From Streptomyces sp. HB132 (GTDB taxonomy: Bacteria; Actinomycetota; Actinomycetes; Streptomycetales; Streptomycetaceae): DNA of 64,000 bases. The stretch lies in contig NZ_JAFBGA010000006.1 of NCBI RefSeq assembly GCF_016909575.1, positions 248,001 through 312,000 of the forward strand, read 5' to 3'. Below are positions 43,032 to 55,900 of this stretch, in pieces (within the stretch, counting starts at the first letter, position 1; each line of letters opens with the position of its first letter). Both the position numbers and the translations under genes were made by a program. The notes beneath the pieces are model-generated. The model was not told the origin of the DNA and searched no databases. It saw nothing but the letters and a program-made list of their open reading frames with translations.

Positions 43032-43049
43032 CGCCGGCCCCGGCCGGCG
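43032..43049 (-). terminator. Possible terminator after the PKS genes
   Basis: CGCCGGCC and GGCCGGCG arms with a 2-base centre (effective loop larger), ten bases beyond the terminal PKS stop, in the spacer convergent with the PqqD-like gene. Confidence 0.4.
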
Positions 43050-43058
43050 CTCCCGGCA

Positions 43059-46000
43059 TCAGGCAGCCGCGATGCCGGAGAGCCACTTCTCCACCGCTCC
43101 GGCCGTGGATTCGGCCCTGTCCTCCATGACCGTGAAGTGTGTGCCGGGTACCTCGGCGAGTTCGTGCGAGCCCTCCCAGACCGCCTGCCAGCCGTCGAGA
43201 CCGGGTGCGAAGGGCTCCTCGGGCCGGACGAACAGGACCGGAGCGGTCAGCGGGCCCGGCAGGCAGTCCGGGATCAGGGCGCTGTAGCGGCTCATCGCCG
43301 CGAGGCGCGCGGTACCGAAGCCGCCCACGGACGACTCCCGGTCCAGCATGCCGTTGAACATCTCGCGCCGGAGCTGTTCGGTGCCGTCGTCGGCGAGCAG
43401 GTAGGTGTCCAGCAGGACCACGCCGGAGGCCGGCAGGCCGGCCTTCTCCATCGCCTCGGCCGCCGCGTGGGCGAACTGTCCGCCGGATGAGTAGCCGAGG
43501 AGCACGTAGGGCCGTCCGTCGGCGCAGGCACGCCGGATGCCGTCGACCACGACCTCCACGACCGCCTCGACGGAGCGCGGCAGCGGCTCCCCGGGCACGA
43601 AGCCGGGCACGTCCGGGACCAGCACGTCGCGCCGGCCCTGGAAGTGGCGGGCGAACCGGGCGTACTGGTGGGCGCCGCCCAGCGCCATCGGGGAGGGCAG
43701 GCAGAGCAGGCGGGGCCCCTCGTCCCCCGTCGCCAGGCGCACGGGGTCACGCACCTCGCCGAATTCGGCCGCCGAGGAGAAGCCCGGCAGGATGTCCGCC
43801 GCGCTGTGCAGCAGCGTCATGGCCCGTTCCCAGTTGCCGTCGGCCGCAGCCCGACGCACCAGTCCGCTGACCGACTCGATGTCGTCGTCCGCCGGTTCGG
43901 CACCACCCCCGGCGAGCTGGGCACGCAGGTGGGCGGCGAGCGCGGCGGGCGTGCGGTGGTCGAAGACGACGCCGGCCGCGACGGTGACGCCCAGGGCGTC
44001 GGCGAGGGCTCCGCGCAGCTCGGCGGCGGAGACCGAGTCCATGCCGATCTCCAGGAAGGCGTCATCGGGTTCGACGTCCTGTGGTCCCGCGTGTCCGAGG
44101 ATCGCGGCGGTCTGTGCCCGCACGAGGTCGGCGAGCAGTGCCTCCTGCTCGGCCTCCGGGACCGCCGCCAGCCGTTCACGCAGCCCCCGCACCTCGGGGA
44201 CCGCGGCGGGGGCGACGGAACCGGCCGGGCCGGCGGCCGGCTGCGCGGTGGGCCCGTCCATGGTCAGGGCGACGTCGGCGTTCAGCCAGTACCGTTCGTG
44301 CCGGAACGCGTACGTGGGCAGCTCTGCGCGGGCCGTACCGGGGAAGAGCGCGGCCCAGTCCAGGGGCAGGCCGTCGGCGTGCAGCCGGGCGAGCCCGGAC
44401 AGCAGGGCCGCCGGCTCGGTTCCGTGCCGTCGGCCGAGGCCCACGAAGGCGGCGCCGTCCTCGCCGACGCAGTCCCGGACGAGCCCGGTCAGGACGGCGT
44501 CGGGACCGACCTCGACGTAGCGGGTGACGCCCGACCCGGCGAGGGCGGCGACGGCGTCGGAGAAGCGCACGGTGCCGCGCACGTGCCGCACCCAGTAGCG
44601 CGGGTCTCGCAACTGCTCCCCGGTGGCGGGGAGTCCGGTGAGGGCCGAGACCACGTCGACGCGGGGTTCGTGGAAGGTGAGCTGCTCGGCGACCGCGTGG
44701 AAGTCGTCGAGCATGGCGTCCATCAGCGGGGAGTGGAAGGCGTGCGAGACGCTGAGCCGTTTGGTCTTCGCGAACGTCGCGGCGGCGGAGAGGACCGCCT
44801 CGGTCTCCCCGGACAGGACGACTGCCGACGGTCCGTTGACCGCCGCCAGGCCCACCCGTCCGTCCAGCAGTGGGCGGACCTCGTCCTCGCCGGCCCGCAC
44901 GGCGACCATCGCGCCGCCCTCGGGCAGGGCCTGCATGAGCCGCCCGCGTGCGGCGACCAGGGTGCAGGCGTCGGCCAGGTCCAGCACCCCGGCCACGTGG
45001 GCGGCGGCGATCTCGCCGACGGAGTGGCCCGACAGCACGTCGGGGCGTACGCCCCAGGACTCCAGCAGCCGGAAGAGGGCCACCTCGTAGGCGAACAGGG
45101 CGGTCTGGGCGTACTGCGTGCGGTGCACCGCCTCGGTGTCGTCGCCCCTCAGTACGTCCACCAGGCCCAGGCCGAGACGGTCGTCGATCTCGTCGAACGT
45201 CTCGGCGAAAACCGGGTAGTGGGCGCGCAGTTCGAGCCCCATACCGGGGCGCTGGGCGCCCTGGCCGGTGAACAGGAACGCGGTGCGGCCACCGGTGCGG
45301 GCCCGGCCGGTGACGGCGCTGGCCGACGGGTGTCCGGTGGCGAGGGCGTCCAGCCCGGCCCTGATCTGCTCGCGGTCGCCACCGACGACGACGGCCCGGT
45401 GACCGAAGGCCGCGCGGCGGGTGCCCAGGGCCCTCGCGACAGTGGGCAGCGGCAGTTCGGGGCGGGCGTCGAGGAAGTCGCGCAGCCGCTCCGCCTGTGC
45501 GGGGAGGGCGTGCGCGGAACGGGCGGAGAGGGGCAGCATGACGGCCGGTGCGTGGGGTTCGGGCTCCGGGTGGGGGGAGGTGTCGTCGTCGGGTGCCTCC
45601 TCCAGGATCACGTGCGCGTTCGTACCACTGATCCCGAACGACGACACACCCGCACGACGGACCCGCTCACCCCGCACCCACTCCCGCTCCACATCCAACA
45701 ACCGGACCCGACCCGCACTCCACTCCACCTTCCGCGACGGCTCACCCGCATACAACGTCCGAGGCAACATCCCCTCCCCCAACGCCAGCACCATCTTCAT
45801 CACACCCGCCACACCCGCAGCCGCCTGCGTATGACCGATGTTCGACTTCACCGACCCCAACCACAACGGACGCTCCTCAGGCCGACCCTGCCCATACGTC
45901 GCCAACAACGCCTGCGCCTCGATCGGATCACCCAACTCCGTCCCCGTACCGTGCGCCTCCACCACATCCACATCAGCCGCCGACACACCAGCCGACACCA

Positions 46001-46940
46001 ACGCCTGCCCCAACACACGCTGCTGCGAAGGACCATTCGGCGCCGTCAACCCGTTCGACGCACCATCCTGATTCACCGCACTCCCCCGCACCAACGCCAA
46101 CACCCGATGCCCCGACCGCCGCGCATCCGACAACCGCTCCAACACCAGCACACCGAGTCCTTCGGAGAATCCGGTGCCGTTCGCGTCGTCGGAGAAGGAC
46201 CGGCACCGGCCGTCCGGGGAGAGGGCACCCTGGCGGCTGAACTCGACGTAGGTGCCCGGTGAGGCCATGACCGTCACTCCGCCTGCCAGGGCGAGGGTGC
46301 ACTCGCCCTGGCGCAGCGCCTGCGCGGCCAGGTGGAGCGTGACCAGGGAGGAGGAGCACGCGGTGTCGACGGTGAGGGCGGGGCCCTCCAGGCCGAGGGT
46401 GTAGGCGACCCGGCCCGAGACGACGCTGCCGGAGCCGAAGCTGCCGAAGTAGTCGTGGTACATGAGGCCCGCGAACACTCCGGTGGGGCTGCCGCGCAGC
46501 GACAAGGGATCGATACCGGCGTGCTCCAGCGCCTCCCAGGACCCTTCCAGCAGGAGCCGCTGCTGCGGGTCCATCACCAGGGCCTCGTGCGGGGAGATGC
46601 CGAAGAACGCGGCGTCGAAGTCCCCCGCGTCGTAGAGGAATCCGCCCTCGCCGGTGGAGGAGCGGCCCGGGGTGCCCGGTACCGGGTCGTGCAGGTCCGG
46701 GTCCCAGCCGCGGTCGTCGGGGAACGGGCCGACGCCGTCGCGGCCCTCCGCGACAAGGCGCCACAGCTCCTCGGGCGAACGGACGCCGCCGGGGTAGCGG
46801 CACGCCATACCCACGATCGCGATCGGTTCCCGGGCGGCGGCGGTCTGCGCCCGGTTGCGCTCCCGCAGCCGCTCGATCTCCTTGAGCGAGGCGCGCAGCG
46901 CCTCGACCATCCTGGTGTCGGGCTTCTCGGACTCGGCCAT
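43059..46940 (-). CDS. Type I polyketide synthase, terminal module KS-AT-ACP-TE
   Basis: 1293 residues from ATG with AAGGAAGAGAG upstream, 14 bases after the previous PKS stop. Residues 1-37 are a coiled N-terminal docking helix (MVEALRASLKEIERLRERNR). KS 38-450 has Cys195 (DTACSSS), EAHGTGTE and KSNIGHT. AT has GHSVG with Ser640 and HAFH at 733-736, a malonyl-CoA signature. ACP has GMDSV with Ser969. The thioesterase has GYSSGG with Ser1151 and GTHF with His1268. No KR, DH or ER is present, so the last extension leaves a beta-ketone before TE release. KS residues about 264-447 have aberrant codon use. Confidence 0.97.
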   Translation of the reverse strand: MAESEKPDTRMVEALRASLKEIERLRERNRAQTAAAREPIAIVGMACRYPGGVRSPEELWRLVAEGRDGVGPFPDDRGWDPDLHDPVPGTPGRSSTGEGGFLYDAGDFDAAFFGISPHEALVMDPQQRLLLEGSWEALEHAGIDPLSLRGSPTGVFAGLMYHDYFGSFGSGSVVSGRVAYTLGLEGPALTVDTACSSSLVTLHLAAQALRQGECTLALAGGVTVMASPGTYVEFSRQGALSPDGRCRSFSDDANGTGFSEGLGVLVLERLSDARRSGHRVLALVRGSAVNQDGASNGLTAPNGPSQQRVLGQALVSAGVSAADVDVVEAHGTGTELGDPIEAQALLATYGQGRPEERPLWLGSVKSNIGHTQAAAGVAGVMKMVLALGEGMLPRTLYAGEPSRKVEWSAGRVRLLDVEREWVRGERVRRAGVSSFGISGTNAHVILEEAPDDDTSPHPEPEPHAPAVMLPLSARSAHALPAQAERLRDFLDARPELPLPTVARALGTRRAAFGHRAVVVGGDREQIRAGLDALATGHPSASAVTGRARTGGRTAFLFTGQGAQRPGMGLELRAHYPVFAETFDEIDDRLGLGLVDVLRGDDTEAVHRTQYAQTALFAYEVALFRLLESWGVRPDVLSGHSVGEIAAAHVAGVLDLADACTLVAARGRLMQALPEGGAMVAVRAGEDEVRPLLDGRVGLAAVNGPSAVVLSGETEAVLSAAATFAKTKRLSVSHAFHSPLMDAMLDDFHAVAEQLTFHEPRVDVVSALTGLPATGEQLRDPRYWVRHVRGTVRFSDAVAALAGSGVTRYVEVGPDAVLTGLVRDCVGEDGAAFVGLGRRHGTEPAALLSGLARLHADGLPLDWAALFPGTARAELPTYAFRHERYWLNADVALTMDGPTAQPAAGPAGSVAPAAVPEVRGLRERLAAVPEAEQEALLADLVRAQTAAILGHAGPQDVEPDDAFLEIGMDSVSAAELRGALADALGVTVAAGVVFDHRTPAALAAHLRAQLAGGGAEPADDDIESVSGLVRRAAADGNWERAMTLLHSAADILPGFSSAAEFGEVRDPVRLATGDEGPRLLCLPSPMALGGAHQYARFARHFQGRRDVLVPDVPGFVPGEPLPRSVEAVVEVVVDGIRRACADGRPYVLLGYSSGGQFAHAAAEAMEKAGLPASGVVLLDTYLLADDGTEQLRREMFNGMLDRESSVGGFGTARLAAMSRYSALIPDCLPGPLTAPVLFVRPEEPFAPGLDGWQAVWEGSHELAEVPGTHFTVMEDRAESTAGAVEKWLSGIAAA
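45600..46150 (-). other. Codon-usage mosaic tract inside the terminal KS
   Basis: Between about 45,600 and 46,150 the coding strand switches to TTG for leucine and T- or G-ending codons (GGT, GTG, CGT, GAT), while both flanks use CTG/CTC, GGC and GAC like the rest of the PKS. The encoded KS residues (LVLERL through GTNAHVILEE) stay conserved. The switch is abrupt at both ends, which fits a recombined or converted segment. Confidence 0.7.
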
Positions 46941-46954
46941 CGCTCTCTTCCTTC

Positions 46955-49900
46955 TCACAGGGCGTCGTCGTCGCCGACGAGGTCGTCGAGCGCCAGGCTC
47001 ATCAAGCTCTCGGCATCCATCGCGTCGATCGCGGGGCGGCTGGACCCGTCGTTCACGGACTGCTCCCGCGCCGGTCGCAGCCCGGCGAGTTCGAGCAGGC
47101 TGTCCAGCAGTCCGGCTTCGCGGAGCCTGGCCACGGGGAGGGCGGCCAGAGCCGCACGGAGGGTGTCCTCCTCGCGCGGACCGTCGGCGGCGGGCGGCGC
47201 CAGTTCGGCGGCGAGGTGGTCCGTGAGGGCGGCCGGGCTCGGGTGGTCGAAGACGAGCGTGGCTGACAGGCGCAGCCCGGTCGCCTCGTTGAGCCGGTTG
47301 CGGAACTCGACGGCGGTCAACGAGTCGAAGCCGAGGTCCTTGAAGGGCAGCTCCGCCTCGAACTCCCCTGTCCCCAGCACCTGACGGGCCTCGTCCCGCA
47401 CCAGTTCGAGCAGCCGCGCGGTCCGCCCCTCGGGCGTGCGGGCGGCCAGGTCGCGGCGGAGCGCGGCCGAGGCCACGGACGCGGTGGCACCGGTACGGCG
47501 TGGTGCTCGCACCAGACCACGCAGCAGCGGGGCGACGCGGCCGGCATCCCTCGGGGTGCCGAGGTCCAGGCGGGCGGGCAGCAGGACAGGTTCCCCGTGT
47601 TCCACCGCGGCGTCGAACAGGTCCAGGCCCGCCGCCGTGTCGAGGGCGAGCACGCCCCCGGAGGCCATGCGGCGCGCGTCGGTGTCGGCCAGGCGGTCGG
47701 CCATGCCCCCGCTGCCCGCCCAGGCGCCCCAGGCGAGCGAGACGGCCCGCAGCCCCAGGGAGCCCCGGTACGCGGCAAGGGCGTCGAGGAAGGCGTTGCC
47801 CGCCGCGTAGGCGGCCTGTCCCGGGCTGCCGAACAGGCCGGCCGCGGACGAGAACAGTACGAACGCGGTCGACGGGCGGTCCGCGGTGAGTTCGTGGAGG
47901 TGCCAGGCGGCGTCCAGCTTGGGCCGCAGCACCGTGTCCAGTTGCTCGGGTGTGAGGGAGGTGAGGACGGCGTCGGCGAGGACACCGGCGGTGTGCACGA
48001 CCGCGGTGACGGGGTGGTCGTGCAGGACCCGGGCGAGGGCGGCACGGTCGGAGGCGTCGCAGGCGACGAGGGACACCCGCGCACCGAGAGCGGTGAGTTC
48101 CTCCCGCAGTCCCCCGGCGCCGGGGGCGTCGGCGCCGCCGCGGCTGAGCAGGACGAGATCGGTGGCGCCGTGCTCGGTGACCAGGTGGCGGGCCACCTCC
48201 CGGCCGAGGGCGCCGGTACCGCCGGTGATCAGTACGGTGCCCGTCCAGTCGGCCGGGGCGCGCCCGTCCCGGCGTGGGGCGCGGACGAGGCGCGGTGCGC
48301 TCACCGTGCCCTCGCGGAGCACCAGTTGGGGTTCGCCGGAGGCGACGGCAGCGGGCAGCAGGCGGCGGGAGGCATCGGTGTCTTCGAGGTCGGCCAGGAC
48401 GATCCGGTCGGGGTGCTCCGACTGGGCCGAGCGGATCAGGCCCCACGCGGCGGCGGCACCGGGGTCGGTGATCGCCGCGGGGTCGGGGCCGGTGGCGCCC
48501 CGGGTGGTGACGACCAGACCGGTGCCGGCGAACCGCTCGTCGGCCAGCCACTCCTGGACCACGGCGAGTATCCGCCGGGCGCCGGCCCGGATCTCGTCGG
48601 GGCCCTGTCCTCCGGTGTGCGGGACGACCAGGGTGTCGGGGGCCAGGGCGGCGGCCTCGGGCAGTCCGGTGACGGCCGTGACCTCGGCGACCTCCCCGCC
48701 GAGCGCGGCTGCCAGCTCCTCGTGACCGGTGCCGAGGACGGCCCATCGGCCGGCCTGCGGGGCGGTCGGCACGGCGACGGGCACCCAGTCGAGGGCGAAC
48801 AGGTCCTGGTGCCCGCCGTCGGCCGTCGCTGCGATCCGCGCCGGGTCGACCTCCCGGAGCGCCAGCGACGCGACCCGGGCGACGGGCCGGCCGCCCGCGT
48901 CGGCGGCGTCGATGCGTACGGCGCCGGAGTCCAGCGGCGCGATCCGCACACGCAGGGCGGTCGCGCCCGCGGCGTGCAGTTCGACACCGTTCCAGGCGAA
49001 CGGCAGCGCCATCCGCTCCGTGGCTCCGGCGCGCAGTCCGATGGCGTGCAGCGCGGAGTCGAGCAGCGCCGGGTGCAGTCCGAAGGGGGCACCGTCCGTG
49101 TCGACGGCAACCTCGGCGTACACCTCGTCACCGAGGCGCCAGGCGGCGCGGAGTCCCTGGAAGCGGGGCCCGTACTCGGCTCCCAGTGCTGCGAGCCGGT
49201 CGTAGACGTCGTCCAGGTCGACGGCTTCGGCGCCGGCCGGCGGCCAGGACGTCAGGTCGTGGAAGGGAACCGGGTCCGCCGGGCGCAGTACGCCGGTGGC
49301 GTGGGTGGTCCACGGGTCGTCGTCGGCCGCCGCGTACACGGTGAAGTCGCGGGCGCCGGTGGCGTCCGGTTCGCCGGCGGTGGCCTGGAGGCGGACGCTG
49401 CCCTGCTCGGGCAGCACCAGCGGTGCGGAGACGGTCAGTTCCTCCACCACGGGGCAGTCCAGCCGGGCCCCCGCGGCGAGGGCCATCTCGACGAACGCCG
49501 TGCCCGGCAGCAGCGGGACACCGCCGACGCGGTGGTCGGCCAGCCACGGCTGGGCGGAGAGCGAGAGCCGGCCGGTGTGCAGGGCCGCGTCGGCGTCTGC
49601 GCGTTCGACGGCTGCGCCCAGCAGGGGGTGGCCGACGGCGGGCCCGGGCTGCCCCAGGTCTCCCGTCATCCAGTAGCGGTCGCGTTGGAAGGCGTAGGTG
49701 GGCAGGTCCGAACCGTCACGGTGGGGCAGCAGGTCCGTCCAGTCGACGGTGACGCCGTGCACGTGGAGCGCGGCGAGCCCCGTGACCAGGGCCTCGGCCT
49801 CGTCGCGGTCCTTGCGCTGGAGGGCGACGACGCCCGTGTCCTCGGGCAGGCAGTCCCCCGCGGCGGCGGTGAGCGCGCTGCCGGGTCCGACCTCGGCGAA

Positions 49901-52900
49901 GTGCCGGGCGCCCGCGTCGTGCAGGGCGGACACGGCGTCGGCGAAGCGGACCGCGTCACGGGCGTGCCGTACCCAGTAGCCGGGGGTGGACAGTTCGTCG
50001 GCGGCCGCCGGGGCCCCGGTGAGGGTGGACACCAGCGGGAGGCGCAGCGATCCGTACGACAGCGACTCGGCGACCTCGCGGAACTCCTCGAGCATCGGTT
50101 CCATCAGGGCGGAGTGGAAGGCGTGGCTGACGGCCAGTTCCTTGCTCCGGTCGAAGCGGGCGGCGAGCGCGCGGGCCGGGCCCGCCGGGCCCGAGACCAC
50201 CACGGAGGTCGGGCCGTTGACGGCGGCGAGGCCGACCCCGTCCCCGAGGAGCGGTGTGACCTCGTCCTCCCTCGCGCGCACGGCGATCATGACACCGCCG
50301 TCGGGGAGCGCCTGCATCAGCCGGCCCCGGGCGGCGACGAGCCGGCACGCGTCCTGGAGGCCGAGGACGCCCGCCACGTGGGCGGCGGCGATCTCGCCGA
50401 CGGAGTGCCCGGCGAGCAGGTCCGGCCTGACGCCGAACGACTCCAGCAGCCGGAACAGCGCAACCTCGAAGGCGAAGAGGGCGGGCTGGGTGTACTCGGT
50501 GCGCTCCAGCAGCCCGGCGGAGTCGAGGACGTCGCCGAGCGGCCGGCCCAGCAGCGGGTCCAGGTGGGTGCGGACCTCGTCGAAGGCGGTGGCGAAGGCG
50601 GGGAACACCGCGCCGAGGCGGGTGCCCATACCGGGCAGTTGGGAGCCCTGGCCGGAGAAGAGCAGGGCGAGCTTGCCGTCGGTCGCCGGGCCGGCCGCGC
50701 CGACGGAGGGTGTGCGTCCCTCGGCCAGCGCCCGGAGACCGGCGGTCAGTTCCTCGGTGGTGTGTCCGACGACGGCGGCACGGTGGCCGAGCGCGGTACG
50801 GGCGTGGGCGAGTGCGCCGGCGGTCCGGTGCGGGTCGGTGTCCGGACGGCCTGCCAGGTGGTCCAGCAGACGGCCGGCCTGGGCCCGCAGCGCCTGTGGC
50901 GTACTGCCGGACAGTAGCCACGGCACGGCGCCCACCGCGGGACCCGCGGGCGGTGTGGTGGCGGTGGGCGGTGCGGCGGGTGGCGCCTCCACGATCACAT
51001 GGGCGTTGGTGCCGGAGATGCCGAAGGAGGAGATGCCCGCGCGGCGCGGACGGCCCGGGTCCGGCCACGGCAGGGACTCGGTCAGCGGGCGTACGTTGCC
51101 GCCCTCCCACTCCACGTGCCGGGACGGGGTGTCGATGCCGAGGCTGGCCGGCAGGGTCTCGTGGTGGATCGCCTGGACCATCTTGATGACACCGGCGACA
51201 CCGGCGGCGGCCTGGGTGTGACCCAGGTTGGACTTGACCGAGCCGAGCCACAGCGGGCGTTCCGCGGTGTGCTCCGCGCCGTAGGTGGCGATCAGCGCCT
51301 GGGCCTCGATGGGGTCGCCGAGGGTGGTGCCGGTGCCGTGGGCCTCGACCACGTCGACGTCGGCCGCCCCGACGCCCGCCGCTTCAAGGGCGCGGCGGAT
51401 GACGCGCTGCTGAGCGGGGCCGTTGGGGGCGGTGATGCCGTTGGAGGCGCCGTCCTGGTTGACGGCGGTGCCACGGAGCACGGCGAGGATCGTCCTGCCG
51501 TTGCGGCGGGCGTCGCTGAGCCGCTCCAGCAGCAGCACACCGGCTCCCTCGCCGAAGCCGGTTCCGTCGGCGGCGTCGGCGAAGGGGCGGCAGCGGCCGT
51601 CGCCGGAGAGGCCCCGGTGCCGGCTGAACTCCACGAACGTGCCGGGGGTGGCCATGACGGTGACTCCCCCTGCCAGGGCGAGGGAGCAGTCGCCCTGGCG
51701 CAGCGCCTGGGCGGCCAGGTGCAGGGCCACCAGCGAGGAGGAACAGGCGGTGTCGACGGAAAGGGTCGGGCCTTCGAGTCCCAGGGTGTAGGCGACCCGG
51801 CCGGAGACGACGCTGCCGGAGCCGAAGCTGCCGAAGTAGTCGTGGTACATGACGCCCGCGAAGACGCCGGTGTCGGAACCGCGCAGGGTGGCCGGGTCGA
51901 TCGAGGCCCGCTCCAGGGCCTCCCAGGAGGTCTCCAGCAGCAGTCGCTGCTGCGGGTCGGTGACGAGAGCCTCCTCCTCGTCCATGCCGAAGAAGGCCGG
52001 GTCGAAGTCGGCCGCGTCGTACAGGAAGGCGCCGTGCCGGGTGTAGCTGGTGCCCGGCCTGTCCAGGGTGGGGTCGTGGAGGGTCTCGACGTCCCAGCCG
52101 CGGTCGGCGGGGAACTCCCCCACGGCGTCACGGCCTTCGGCCACCAGGCGCCACAGCTCCTCCGGGGAGGAGATGTCGCCGGGGAAGCGGCAGCCGATGC
52201 CGACGATGGCGATGGGTTCGTCGGCGGCCGCGCGTACGGCGGTGACGGGTGCTGCCCGGTCGAGGGCGCCGGTCAGCTCACCCAGCAGGTACCGGGCGAG
52301 TTCGGCCGGGGTGGGATGGTCGAAGACCAGGGTGGCGGGCAGCCGCAGTCCGGTCGCGGCGGCGAGTCCGTTGCGCAGCTCCACGGCGGCCAGCGAGTCG
52401 AAGCCCAGCTCCCGGAAGGGCAGCGTGCGGCTGACGTCCTGGGCGGAGCGGTATCCGAGGATGGTGGCGACCCGGCTCTGCACGAGTTCGGTGAGGAACG
52501 GCTCGCGCTCCGGCTCCAGCAGCCCGGCGAGCCGGTCGCGCAGCGAGTCGGAACCACCGGTGGCCGCGTGGCCGGCGGTGGCGCGGCGTACGGGTACCAG
52601 GCCGCGGAAGAGCGGGGCCAGGGCTTCTGCCTGGCCGCGCAGCGCCGCGGTGTCCAGCCGGACCGGGAGGACGACCGGGTCGGTGCCGCGCAGGGCGGCG
52701 TCGAACAGGGCGAGTCCCTCCTCGGTCGGCAGCGGGGCGACACCGCCGCGGGCGATGCGGGCCCGGTCGGTTTCGTCGAGCGTGCCGGTCATGCCGCTCG
52801 CCTGGGCCCACAGGCCCCAGGCCAGTGAGTGCGCGGGCAGGCCGAGGGAGTGCCGGTGGGCGGCGAGGGCGTCGAGGTAGGCGTTGGCCGCGGCGTAGTT

Positions 52901-55900
52901 GCCCTGGCCCGGGGAGCCGAGGGTGGCGGCGGAGGAGGAGAAGAGCACGAACGCCGACAGGCCGAGGTCCGCGGTGAGCTCGTGCAGGTTCCAGGCGGCG
53001 TCGACCTTGGGCCGGAAGACCGTGTCGACGCGTTCGGGGGTGAGGGAGGCGAGCACGCCGTCGGCCAGGACGCCGGCCGCGTGGATCACCGCGGTCAGCG
53101 GCCGGTCCGCGGGCAGCGCGGCCAGCAATCCGGCGAGGGCCTCGCGGTCGGCGACGTCGCAGGCGACGCTGCTCACCTCCGCACCCAGCTCGGCCAGCTC
53201 GGTGACCAGTGCGGGGTCGGCGCCGCGTCGGCTGAGCAGCAGCAGATGGCGCACGCCGTGGTGGCCGGCCAGGTGGCGGGCGATGATCCCGCCGAGGGCG
53301 CCCGTCGCGCCGGTCAGCAGGACGGTGCCGGCGCCGAGACCGGTGCCGGCTTCGCCTGTGGCGGCTCCGGTGTCCGGGGCGGTGGCTCCGGCGTCCGGAC
53401 CCGGAACGCGGGCCAGGCGCGGCACGTACCACGTGCCGTCGCGCAGTGCCAGGTGCGGTTCGCCGCCGCCGACGGCCTCGGCGAGACGGTCCGGGCCGGG
53501 GTCCGTGTCGCTCTCGACCAGGACGATGCGGCCGGGGTTCTCGGACTGGGCCGAGCGGACCAGCCCGCCGACCGCGGCACCGGCCGGGTCCGTGCCGGTG
53601 ATGACGACGAGGGTGCTGTCGCCCCCCGCTTCGTCCGCGAGCCGGTCCCGCAGCCCGTCGAGGACGGTGGCGACGGCGGCGCGCGTCTCGGCGGCGCCGA
53701 CACCCGCCGGGGCGCGCAGCACCTCGCCCTCCCACGGTGTGCCGGCAGTCCCCGCCGGAGCCGCTGCGGGGACCCAGTCGACGCGGTGCAGCGCACCGGA
53801 GCGTGCGGAGCGGGCGGACCGGGCAGCCGCGTCCACCACGTCGGTGCGCAGCGGGCGCAGGGTGAGGGAGTCGACCGTGGCGACGGGGGCGCCGGCCGGG
53901 TCGGCCAGGGTGAGGGCGACGGTGCCCTCACCCGTGGTGCGGACCTTCACGCGCAGCGCGGTGGCTCCGGTGGCGTGCAGCCGCACCCCGGTCCAGGCGA
54001 ACGGCAGCAGCGCCCGGTCGCCGGCTGCGTCGGTGAGGCCGACGGTGTGCAGGGCGGCGTCGGAGAGCGCCGGGTGCAGTCCGAAGCCGTCGACGGGGGC
54101 GTCGGTGGCGACCTCGGCGTATACGGCGTCGTCGGTGCGCCAGGCGGCGCGCAGGCCCTGGAACAGCGGGCCGTAGCCGAGTCCGAGGGCGGCGAGTTCG
54201 TCGTACAGGCCGTCGAGGGGCACCGGTTCGGCGTCACGCGGCGGCCAGGAGGTAAGAGGTTCGACGACGGCCGGGAGGGTGCCGGTCGGAGCGAGCAGGC
54301 CGTCGGCGTGCCGCGTCCAGGGGAGGTTCTCGTCGGTGCTCTCGGGGCGGGACCACAGGGTCAGCGGGCGGGTTCCCCCGTCGGGCGGGCCGACGACGGC
54401 CTGGAGCTGGACGGCGCCGTGGTCGGGCAGGACCAGCGGGACGTGGAGGGTGAGTTCGGCCAGGTCGCCGTAGCCGACCTGGTCGCCCGCGCGCAGGGCG
54501 AGTTCGAGGTGCCCGGTGCCGGGGAACAGCAGCCGGTCCCCCACGCGGTGGTCGTCCAGCCAGGGGTGCGTGCCTGCCGAGAGCCGGCCGGTGAGGACCG
54601 CCTCCTCGCTGCCGGCCCGTGCCATGGCGGCGCCGAGCAGGGAGTGGTCGGTGGCCGCGAGACCGGCGGAGGTGACGTCGGCGCCGGTGGTGGTGCTGTC
54701 GAGCCAGTACCACTCGCGCTGGAAGGCGTACGTGGGCAGGGGGACCCGGCGCCCGCGACGGCCCTCCGCGACCGCGGCCCAGTCGACGCCCGCGCCGTGG
54801 GTGAAGGCCTCGCCCAGACCGACGAGCAGCCGGTTCCGGCCGCCCTCGTCGCGGCGCAGCGAGCCGACGGCGGCGACCGCGTCGTCCGTCTCCTGGATAC
54901 CGACGGTCAGCACCGGGTGGGGACTGGACTCCACGAACAGGGTGTGGCCGCCGGCGACGGCGCCGCGTACCGCCTGCTCGAACAGCACGGTGCCGCGGAG
55001 GTTGGTGTACCAGTACTCGGCGCCGAGCTCGGCGGTGTCGATCGGGGCGCCGGTGACGGTGGAGTAGAACGGCACGTCGGTGCTGCGTGGTTCGATGCCC
55101 GCCAGATCCTCGGCGAGGCGTTCACGCAGGGACTCCACGTGGGCGCTGTGGGAGGCGTAGTCCACGGGCAGCCGTTTGGCGCGGACCTTGTCGGCGCGCA
55201 GTTGCCGGAGGAGTTCGTCGAGGGCGTCGGAGTCTCCGGAGACGACCGTGGAGGCGGTGCCGTTGACCGCGGCGACCGACAGGCGGCCGTTCCAGGCCGT
55301 GAGCCGGTCGCGGACCGCGTCGGCACCCTCGCCCACGGACATCATGCCGCCGGAGCCGGACAGCAGCTCGGCGATGGCCCGGGAGCGCAGGGCGACCACG
55401 CGCGCGCCGTCCGCCAGGGAGAGCGCGCCGACCGCGCAGGCGGCGGCGATCTCGCCCTGGGAGTGGCCGATGACGGCGGCCGGGGTGACGCCGTAGCCGC
55501 TCCAGGTGTGCGCCAGGGACACCATCACCGCCCACAGCAGAGGCTGGACGACGTCGACCCGGTCGAGCCCGCCGCGCAGCTCGGCGGCGAAGTCCCAGTC
55601 GGTCCAGGGCTCGAGTGCGGCGGCGCACTCCGCCATACGGGCCGCGAACACCGTTGATTCGGCGAGGAGTTCCGTAGCCATGCCGGACCACTGCGAGCCC
55701 TGGCCGGGGAAGACGAAAACGGGCCGGGCCCGTCCGGTGGCGGTGCCCTCGGCGAGGTTGCGGGCGGTGCCGCCGTCGGCCAGTGCGGCAAGCGCCCCGC
55801 GCAGGCCGGCGGGGTCGGTGCCGGTGACGGCGGCACGGTGCGCGAAGTGGGCGCGGCCGGTCGCCAGCGACCAGCCGACGTCGCGGGGGTCGAGCTCGGG

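Noticed and set aside
46941..48746. Apparent upstream extension of the terminal PKS protein
   Set aside because: Frame continues antisense-like through the previous PKS gene's sequence in the wrong frame; the real start is the ATG at 46940 with docking helix and ribosome site.
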